From: DATCZB01 sp035513215
GTDB taxonomy: Bacteria > Pseudomonadota > Gammaproteobacteria > Steroidobacterales > Rariloculaceae
NCBI GenBank assembly: GCA_035513215.1
Contig: DATKCK010000113.1
Location: 1-37,613 of the forward strand
DNA length: 37,613 nucleotides
Direction: 5' to 3'
The notes below the pieces were generated by a model. It saw nothing but the letters and a program-made list of their open reading frames with translations. It did no database searches and was not told the DNA's origin. Shown here one piece after another: positions 32,479 through 37,613 of the stretch. The position numbers were made by a program, and so were the translations under genes. Within the stretch, counting starts at the first letter, position 1; every line of letters begins with the position of its first letter.

Positions 32479-33666
32479 TCAGACCTGCGCCCGATAATGC
32501 TCCATCAATATCTGCGCGACCTCCGGCCGCGAGAACTCGGGCGGCGGCGCAATGCCGCTGCTCAGCATCTCGCGCACCTTCGTCCCCGAAAGCATCACGA
32601 AATCCTCGGGCGTGTGACCGGGCGCCTCCCGCATCATCACGACGCGGCCGAGCTTCTTCGACCAGGCGGTGTTGTCGGCCTTGAAGATCTCGATCTGGAG
32701 CGCGCCGGCCGGCACCTGCTCGTCGAATATCGCCTGCGCATCGAACGGCCCGTAGAAATCGCCGACGCCGGCATGATCGCGCCCGACGATCAGGTGAGTC
32801 GCGCCCATGTTCTGCCGGAAAACGGCGTGCAGCACGGCCTCACGGGGTCCCGCGTAGAGCATGTCGAACCCGTAGCCCGTGACCATTACGGTATTCTCGG
32901 GGAAGTAGACGTCGACCATCCGGCGAATGCACGCGTCCCGCACCGAAGCTGGAATATCGCCTTGCTTGAGCTTGCCGAGCAGCATGTGGATGACGATGCC
33001 ATCCGCGCCGAGGCGGTCCTTGGCCATGCGGCAGAGCTCCTCGTGCGCGAGGTGCATCGGGTTTCGCGTCTGAAACGCGACGACCTTGTTCCACCCGCGT
33101 GCCTCGATCTCCCGCCGGATATCGACGGCCGTTCTGAACGTGTCGGCAAACTCCGATGCGAAGTAGCTGAGGTTCAGCACCTGGATCGGCCCGGAAACGA
33201 CGTGCCGGCCGAGGCCGCCGAACACGGCCACGCCCGGATGGGACGCATCGAGCGTGCCGAAGGTGCCGAGCGTCAGCGTCTTCATGTCCTCGTCCGACAC
33301 CGTCTCGATCGCCTCGACGTCCATGATCGCGATGACAGGGCTGCCTTCGAGGTTCGGATCCCGCAGCGCGATGCGCGTCGCGCCTTCGATACCGGAGACG
33401 TCGTCGGTCAGGTTCAGGATCGGAACGGGCCAGAACAGCCCGTCTTCGGTCCGCATGCCGGTCGCAACGCCGAGCGCATCCGCGAGGTTCATGTAGCCCG
33501 CGAGCGGCGTGAAGTAGCCGCCGCCGAGCATCACGGCATTGGCCGCTGCCGCGGAGTTCAGAATGAGGGACGGCAGGGACTCGGCCTCCTGCTTTAGCGA
33601 GGCGAGCTCGGCCGGATCGTCGACCAGAAGCGGCCGAAGGGCTTCCGCCCCATGCGGCTTAATCAT
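32479..33666 (-). CDS. sat: ATP sulfurylase (sulfate adenylyltransferase, single-chain type)
   Basis: The product is 395 residues, of the Sat (PF01747) rather than CysD/CysN type. The motif QTRNPMHLAHEEL is the family QxRNPxHxGH active site (Leu-Ala in place of Gly). GRDHAGVGDFYG is the second signature, and MREAPGHTPEDFVMLSGTKVREML closes the protein. It makes APS from ATP and sulfate. The gene follows cysC by 24 nt. No APS/PAPS reductase lies near, so the product is likely used for sulfation, not assimilation (inference). Its partner enzyme at 33691 makes PAPS for the sulfotransferase at 19272. Confidence 0.95.
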   Translation of the reverse strand: MIKPHGAEALRPLLVDDPAELASLKQEAESLPSLILNSAAAANAVMLGGGYFTPLAGYMNLADALGVATGMRTEDGLFWPVPILNLTDDVSGIEGATRIALRDPNLEGSPVIAIMDVEAIETVSDEDMKTLTLGTFGTLDASHPGVAVFGGLGRHVVSGPIQVLNLSYFASEFADTFRTAVDIRREIEARGWNKVVAFQTRNPMHLAHEELCRMAKDRLGADGIVIHMLLGKLKQGDIPASVRDACIRRMVDVYFPENTVMVTGYGFDMLYAGPREAVLHAVFRQNMGATHLIVGRDHAGVGDFYGPFDAQAIFDEQVPAGALQIEIFKADNTAWSKKLGRVVMMREAPGHTPEDFVMLSGTKVREMLSSGIAPPPEFSRPEVAQILMEHYRAQV

Positions 33667-33690
33667 ATTTATAGACTCCTTCCGTGGAAA

Positions 33691-34344
33691 TCAGGCTGCG
33701 GTCTTGTCGTCGGCCCGAGTGAAATAACGCTTCGAGATGATCTCGTTGGCCTGCAGATAATCGAGGATGGCCTCGACCTCCTGCTCGAGCGTGAGTCGAT
33801 CCGTGCGCAGGTGCAGCTCAGGATTCGCCGGCGACTCGTACGGAGCGTCGATCCCGGTGAAATTCTTGATCTCGCCGGCTCTCGCCTTCTTGTATAAGCC
33901 CTTCGGATCGCGCTTCTCGGCTTCCTCGAGCGGGCAATCGACGAAAACCTCGACGAAGCTCAAGCCCGCCGCATCGTGCAGCGCGCGAACCTCGTCCCGG
34001 TCGGACTTGTACGGGCTGATGAAGCTCGACAGCGCAATCACGCCCGCGTCGCCGAAGAGCTTCGCGACCTCGCCGATGCGGCGGATGTTCTCCGTGCGGT
34101 CCGCTTCCGAGAAGCCGAGATTCTTGTTGATGCCATGGCGGACGTTGTCGCCGTCCAGGCGATACGACAGCTTGCCGAGCTCGTGCAGCGCATTCTCGAG
34201 CGCGACGGCGATCGTGCTCTTGCCGCTGCCCGAAAGGCCGGTAAACCAGATCGTCGCGCCCCGCTGGCGCAGGATCGTCTGCCGGTCGACCCGGGTTACG
34301 TTGCCCTCGTGCCAGGTGACGTTGGTTGCCTTTTGTTCAGTCAC
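33691..34344 (-). CDS. cysC: Adenylylsulfate (APS) kinase
   Basis: The product is 217 residues from GTG 34344. GGAAG lies six bases upstream and the start overlaps the TetR stop by eight bases; ATG 34377 has no such site. Walker A is GLSGSGKST, then RLDGDNVRHGINKNLGFS, SSFISPYKSDRDEVR and the loop KDPKGLYKKARAGEIKNFTGIDAPYE, all diagnostic of CysC. It phosphorylates APS to PAPS, the donor for sulfotransferases. With sat it forms a sulfate-activation pair placed behind a TetR regulator. Confidence 0.95.
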   Translation of the reverse strand: MTEQKATNVTWHEGNVTRVDRQTILRQRGATIWFTGLSGSGKSTIAVALENALHELGKLSYRLDGDNVRHGINKNLGFSEADRTENIRRIGEVAKLFGDAGVIALSSFISPYKSDRDEVRALHDAAGLSFVEVFVDCPLEEAEKRDPKGLYKKARAGEIKNFTGIDAPYESPANPELHLRTDRLTLEQEVEAILDYLQANEIISKRYFTRADDKTAA

Positions 34345-34954
34345 AGCTTTCTTCCTTTTCGTTTCCGATGAATCCATTGATCAGTAAATCCGCGCACCGT
34401 CGAATCGTTTCGTCGAGGTCCGGCTCGCGATTACGGACGATCAGATCGCCAAACGCGTTGCAGAGCCCGATCACGGCCTGAGCCGCGAAGTGCGGGTCGA
34501 CCGAATCCCTGACGACGCCCTGCTCCATCGCCACGGCGAATATGCTCTCGAGCTCCCGCCGGTACTTCGTCCCGAGCGCCTTGAGCCTTCTGCGCTTCGC
34601 CGCCGGCAGGTAGAGCCGCTCGTCGTTGTAGACCTTCAGCGCCTCGCTCCTTTCGCGGTAGGCGTTCAGGTGCGATGCAACCGTCGCTTCGAGCTTCGCC
34701 TCGAACGGCTCGTCGCTCGCCGCGATCTCGGTCATGTGGTTCACATAGTCCCGGATCCCGAAGAGGCAGACCTCGCTCAGCGCTTGCTCTTTCGAGTCGA
34801 AGTAGTAGTACAGACTCCCTTGCCTGATGCCGAGCTTCTCGGCGATGTCTTTAGTGCTCGAACCGTGAAAACCCTTCTCGACGAAGACGGCCGCCGCGGC
34901 GCGTATCGCGGCCTGGCGGTGTTCCTCGTATTTCTTCGCTGTGCGCCGAGGCAT
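34337..34954 (-). CDS. TetR-family transcriptional regulator
   Basis: The product is 205 residues from ATG 34954 (MPRRTAKKYEEHRQAAIRAA). The DNA-binding helix-turn-helix is IRAAAAVFVEKGFHGSSTKDIAEKLGIRQGSLYYYFDSKEQAL at about residues 17-59, a textbook TetR_N domain. The C-terminal helical half is ligand-binding and gives no clue to the inducer. A perfect inverted repeat lies 25 bp upstream at 34979-35002, the usual position of a self-controlled operator. It is first in a minus-strand unit with cysC and sat, overlapping cysC. It likely represses its own operon and so sets PAPS supply. This is inference from arrangement. Confidence 0.9.
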   Translation of the reverse strand: MPRRTAKKYEEHRQAAIRAAAAVFVEKGFHGSSTKDIAEKLGIRQGSLYYYFDSKEQALSEVCLFGIRDYVNHMTEIAASDEPFEAKLEATVASHLNAYRERSEALKVYNDERLYLPAAKRRRLKALGTKYRRELESIFAVAMEQGVVRDSVDPHFAAQAVIGLCNAFGDLIVRNREPDLDETIRRCADLLINGFIGNEKEESCD

Positions 34955-34978
34955 TGGTCTTGCCGATCCGGTGCGAGC

Positions 34979-35002
34979 AAATTCTATAGGTTTATAGAAT
35001 TT
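34979..35002. promoter_or_regulatory. Perfect inverted repeat, candidate TetR operator
   Basis: Arms AAATTCTATA (34979-34988) and TATAGAATTT (34993-35002) are exact reverse complements across a 4-nt spacer GGTT. The site is AT-rich within GC-rich DNA and lies 25 bp upstream of the TetR start. TATAGAAT inside it could double as a -10 box for the minus-strand promoter. Confidence 0.72.
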
Positions 35003-35070
35003 ACGCAATGGCCCTGGCGCCCGGGCCAGCAGGAATGCGGGTCGGCGCCTCTTCGCGGGACCGAAAAACC

Positions 35071-35775
35071 TTACATAATCTTGATCCTGACGATGTTCGA
35101 GATTGCGCTCTCCACGTCCTCGGCGTTGTGCGCCGTCGCCGCGAAGTACCAGACGGCCGCCGTCAGGTTCTCGATCACAACGGAAGTGACGCCCGGATTG
35201 TCGATCGTGACGGAACGCGTCAGCGCGTTCGGGAACTGGCCGTAGCGGATGCGGTAGCCGGCCAGATCCGTCAACGGCGTGCCGTCGGCGTTCTGCGTGG
35301 GCGGATTCCAGGTCAGCGTCACGGAACCTGCCGCCCCATCGACGACCTCGATCGCGTACGGCAGCGACGTTTGCGACTCGCCACCACCCGCTACCGTGAT
35401 CCGGATTCCGGTGTAGGTTCCGACATCGGCTGCGACCGGGATGCCCGAGAGCTCGCCCGTCGATGCGGTGACGCGCGCCCACCGGGGCAGATTGACCGCC
35501 GCGAAGCGCAGAGCGTGTTGCTCGGGATTGTGTACGGTCGGCGTGAAACTGAGCCGCGTGCCCGCGAGAACCTCGGCCGGCGGCGAGCCTGATATTCGAA
35601 GACCGACGCCACCCGAGCCGCCCTGCCCCGTCGATTCACCGGGCGCGACGACCGGCGACGGCGCGCCCCCGCCGCCTCCGCCTCCACCGCAGCCCGCCGC
35701 CAGGCCGACGAGCGCGAAGAGCAAGATCATGCGCTTGCCGATTTTCAGGCAAAAGAACTCTGCGTCGCCCGTCAA
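35071..35775 (-). CDS. Lipoprotein with He_PIG-type Ig and fibronectin type III-like domains (homologue of 28712-29443)
   Basis: The product is 234 residues from TTG 35775, which has GAGG six bases upstream. ATG 35730 would leave no basic residues before the hydrophobic core. The signal LKIGKRMILLFALVGLAAGC has the lipidated Cys at 29 (LAAGC), then a run of Gly. The Ig-like part is LRFAAVNLPRWARVTASTGELSGIPVAADVGTY, closely matching the other lipoprotein (LPRWAVFNATNGRLAGMP). The FN3-like part is GSVTLTWNPPTQNADGTPLTDLAGYRI. It is membrane-anchored and presumably binds something in the envelope. It lies 116 nt upstream of the TetR start in the same direction. The two homologues flank the sulfation and phosphodiesterase genes. 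Confidence 0.78.
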   Translation of the reverse strand: MTGDAEFFCLKIGKRMILLFALVGLAAGCGGGGGGGGAPSPVVAPGESTGQGGSGGVGLRISGSPPAEVLAGTRLSFTPTVHNPEQHALRFAAVNLPRWARVTASTGELSGIPVAADVGTYTGIRITVAGGGESQTSLPYAIEVVDGAAGSVTLTWNPPTQNADGTPLTDLAGYRIRYGQFPNALTRSVTIDNPGVTSVVIENLTAAVWYFAATAHNAEDVESAISNIVRIKIM

Positions 35776-35945
35776 AAGCAACCTCGATGTTCAATGCGAA
35801 TTCCCCCATCGAAAGCTTGGGCGTCCGTTGTGCAAGGACCGCGCTTTCGACGCTGACGCGATGTTGCCGACGAAAGTTGCAATGAGCAACGTGTCGCCGT
35901 ACCGAGACGTGCGACGAGTCGAGAATGTCTCGGTTCAGCGACAGA

Positions 35946-37058
35946 TCAACGAGATTTTTCGGCGAGGATTTCGAGCAAACGTTTGAGATCTTGTGAGCGA
36001 TCTTTCTTCATGATCAGCAGCTCGTTCTCGCTTTCGATCACGATGACGTTATCGAGACCGAGCAGCGCGACTTTGCGCGACGCGGCGATGACGAAGTTGT
36101 TGCCTGCATCGAGAGCGATGATGTCGCCGCGCAGCACATTGCCGTCGGCGTTCTTTTCGAGAACATCGTGCAGGGCCTCCCACGACCCGACGTCGTTCCA
36201 GCCGGCATCGAGCGGGACCACGGCCGCGCGCTCGGTTTTCTCCATGACGGCGTAGTCGATCGAGTCGGATGGGCTCGCGAGAAACTCGGACCCGAGCTCG
36301 TAGACGTCCCCGTTCTTGCGCATGCCGGCGACGGCCTTCTCGCTGGCCGCGTGGATCGCCGGCGCATAGCGGGCCAGCTCGTCGAGGTACATATCGGCGC
36401 CGAAGACGAACATGCCGCTGTTCCAGAGAAAGCGGCCCGACTCGAGATACTCCCGAGCGGTCTTCAGGTCGGGCTTCTCGACGAACCGCGTGACGATCGA
36501 CCAGCCACCCTCGTCCGCCCTCTGCTCGATATAGCCATAGCCGGTCTCAGGCCGCGTCGGCACGATGCCGAACGTGACCAGCTTACCGGCCCCGGCCGCG
36601 CGCACGGCGTGCCTGACGGCCGCTCGGAACGCCTCCGCATCGGCGATGACATGGTCGGCCGGCAGAACAAGCAGCACGGGCCCAGGGACCGGCCCAGGGT
36701 CAGACCCCCCGGGGTCTGACCCACTACCCGCGGACCCACTACCCGCGACAGGCCCGATACTCGCGATCCCAGCCGCGACCCCTATCGCCGGCGCCGTGTT
36801 CCGCCCCGCAGGCTCGAGCACAATCGCGCGCGCCTTCGCGCCAATCTCCGCGAGCTGATCGGCCACCAGTCCCCGATGCAGCGCGTTACAGACGACGATC
36901 GGATTCCCAAGCCCCGCGAGCCCATCGAGCCGCAGCAGCGTCTCCTGAAACAGCGACCGCTCCGAGACCAGGGACAGGAACTGCTTCGGCATCTCGGGCG
37001 TGGACAGCGGCCACAGGCGCGTGCCGGAGCCGCCGCAAAGGATGACCGGAACGATCAT
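35946..37058 (-). CDS. manC: Mannose-1-phosphate guanylyltransferase (short form, with low-complexity insert)
   Basis: The product is 370 residues: the nucleotidyltransferase domain without the C-terminal mannose-6-phosphate isomerase cupin found in about 470-residue ManC. The start motif is VILCGGSGTRLWPLSTPEMPKQFL, then EPAGRNTAPAIG, LVLPADHVI, ETGYGYIEQ, RFVEKPD, WNSGMFVF, SIDYAVMEKTERAAVVPLDAGWNDVGSW. It makes GDP-mannose from GTP and mannose 1-phosphate. Residues about 101-127 are a Gly/Ser/Pro/Asp insert (VAGSGSAGSGSDPGGSDPG) between AAGIAS and LLVLPADH, caused by a palindrome and tandem repeat at DNA level (36697-36747). The frame stays open, so the enzyme may be intact. It starts 5 nt after the Uma2 stop. 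Confidence 0.92.
   Translation of the reverse strand: MIVPVILCGGSGTRLWPLSTPEMPKQFLSLVSERSLFQETLLRLDGLAGLGNPIVVCNALHRGLVADQLAEIGAKARAIVLEPAGRNTAPAIGVAAGIASIGPVAGSGSAGSGSDPGGSDPGPVPGPVLLVLPADHVIADAEAFRAAVRHAVRAAGAGKLVTFGIVPTRPETGYGYIEQRADEGGWSIVTRFVEKPDLKTAREYLESGRFLWNSGMFVFGADMYLDELARYAPAIHAASEKAVAGMRKNGDVYELGSEFLASPSDSIDYAVMEKTERAAVVPLDAGWNDVGSWEALHDVLEKNADGNVLRGDIIALDAGNNFVIAASRKVALLGLDNVIVIESENELLIMKKDRSQDLKRLLEILAEKSR
36697..36747. repeat. REP-like palindrome plus tandem repeat inside manC
   Basis: GGGTCAGACCCC (36697-36708) and GGGGTCTGACCC (36711-36722) form a perfect 12-bp palindrome around CC. It overlaps a 15-bp direct repeat, GACCCACTACCCGCG, present twice at 36718-36732 and 36733-36747. 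Similar GGGTCAGACCCC-type palindromes are scattered as extragenic repeats in some proteobacteria. Here the element lies inside a coding region and keeps the frame. Confidence 0.85.
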
Positions 37059-37063
37059 CGAAG

Positions 37064-37613
37064 TCAGAGGAGTCCCGTGAGATCCAGGTCGATCGACAAA
37101 CCGGGAATCCCGACAGAGGTCTGGTCGACGATTGACCGATCACGGTATCCGCCATCCGCCGGCCGTTGGCAAGTGTGCAGCCGTCCGTGCGCCAGATCGA
37201 CGATCCAGAGCGCCGGGATACCGTAGCGCGCATACAGTCCCGCCTTGACGTTGCGATCGTAATCGAGCGTCGTGTCGCTGACTTCGACGATCAGCAGCAC
37301 ATCGGGCGGAGCCGGGTGCCCGCCGGCATAGTGGTCGGCTCGGGGACGAAGCAGTGCCAGATCGGGCTGAGGCTCGGAACGCACGTCGAGCCTGACGGGC
37401 GATTGACTCCAGACAATCGCGGAATCACCCACGGCCCGAATCAGCCTCTGGGTCAGCAAGCTCACGGCCGAGGCATGCCGACTTCCTATCGGCGCCATGT
37501 CGATGATCTCTCCGTCGATCAGCTCCACGCGCGCGTCCGGCGACAAGAGACCCACCTCCGCCATCCGGTAGTACTCGTCGACCGTCAATCGATGGCGTCG
37601 CGGCCACGTTTCA
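37064..37613 (-). CDS. Uma2 family endonuclease-like protein (start outside window)
   Basis: The frame continues to the right edge with residues ETWPRRHR before LTVDEYY, and these match the usual Uma2 N-terminus. The true start therefore lies beyond base 37613, and the TTG at 37588 is not favoured. At least 182 residues are visible. Family motifs are MAEVGLLSPDARVELIDGEI, SQSPVRLDVRSEPQPDLALLRP and LIVEVSDTTLDYDRNVKAGLYARYGI, giving the PD-(D/E)xK catalytic set. Uma2 proteins are numerous in many bacteria, sometimes mobile or repeated, and their role is unclear. It lies 5 nt upstream of manC on the same strand, likely by chance insertion rather than function. Confidence 0.85.
   Translation of the reverse strand, partial: ETWPRRHRLTVDEYYRMAEVGLLSPDARVELIDGEIIDMAPIGSRHASAVSLLTQRLIRAVGDSAIVWSQSPVRLDVRSEPQPDLALLRPRADHYAGGHPAPPDVLLIVEVSDTTLDYDRNVKAGLYARYGIPALWIVDLAHGRLHTCQRPADGGYRDRSIVDQTSVGIPGLSIDLDLTGLL

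Noticed and set aside
31042..33597. Plus-strand open frames of 446 and 400 residues
   Set aside because: They are antisense to the phosphodiesterase-like gene and ATP sulfurylase, which have clear motifs on the minus strand.
1..37613. Exosortase/PEP-CTERM or CRISPR elements
   Set aside because: No exosortase gene, PEP-CTERM tail or regularly spaced repeat was found. The only sorting tail seen is the GlyGly-CTERM-like one at 2242-2325.

Overview
The window is high-GC, densely packed bacterial DNA that reads as a cell-surface polysaccharide locus of a Gram-negative bacterium, probably a gammaproteobacterium. This assignment is inferred from two predicted outer-membrane beta-barrels, two lipoprotein leaders, a GlyGly-CTERM-type sorting tail, a Ugd/ManC/RfbF nucleotide-sugar set and a Val tRNA with encoded CCA. 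No rRNA, phage, insertion sequence, integrase or CRISPR array was seen.

Layout. (1) 1-8708, plus strand: the 3' part of a large secreted FG-GAP repeat protein fused in frame to an outer-membrane barrel, then a second outer-membrane barrel, a PF14907-type nucleotidyltransferase, an SDR epimerase, a GT2 glycosyltransferase and a sugar C-methyltransferase. (2) 8718-12809, minus strand: three tightly coupled genes for a 2-oxoacid dehydrogenase-like system, namely a fused E1 alpha/beta, an E2 with a cysteine-rich tail, and an ACP-like/phosphopantetheinyl transferase protein with a C-terminal membrane anchor. (3) 13097-21144, plus strand: hexapeptide acyltransferase, flippase-type ABC transporter, methyltransferase, PIG-L deacetylase, aminopeptidase-like protein, PAPS sulfotransferase and a nucleotide-sugar dehydratase homologue that lacks its catalytic Tyr. 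(4) 26309-21226, minus strand: Ugd, RfbF, an SDR epimerase, an RmlC-like epimerase and a SAF-domain oxidoreductase. (5) 26480-28706, plus strand: tRNA-Val, then two homologous Tat-leader small proteins flanking a PqqD-HPr-kinase-like fusion. (6) 37613-28712, minus strand: Uma2 and ManC, then a lipoprotein, then a TetR regulator with APS kinase, ATP sulfurylase, an AlkP-superfamily protein and a putative glycosyltransferase, and finally a second lipoprotein homologous to the first.

How the genes may work together. RfbF makes CDP-glucose. The dehydratase homologue, C-methyltransferase, RmlC-like epimerase and SDRs could build a branched 6-deoxy sugar from it. Ugd and ManC supply UDP-glucuronate and GDP-mannose. 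The GT2 enzyme and possibly the 29890-30819 protein assemble the glycan, the ABC transporter would flip it, and acyl, methyl, deacetyl and sulfate decorations are all encoded. Sulfate donor supply (Sat and CysC making PAPS) sits behind a TetR gene with a perfect inverted repeat just upstream.

The least explained unit is 26650-28706. Two short secreted-type proteins share a Tat leader with the core AVYTPPAML and a KTGG/KSGG motif. They have separate promoter-like sites and bracket a protein joining a peptide-binding PqqD domain to an HPr-kinase-like P-loop domain. This looks like a peptide-modification system with two substrates, and it is the best candidate here for an undescribed system.
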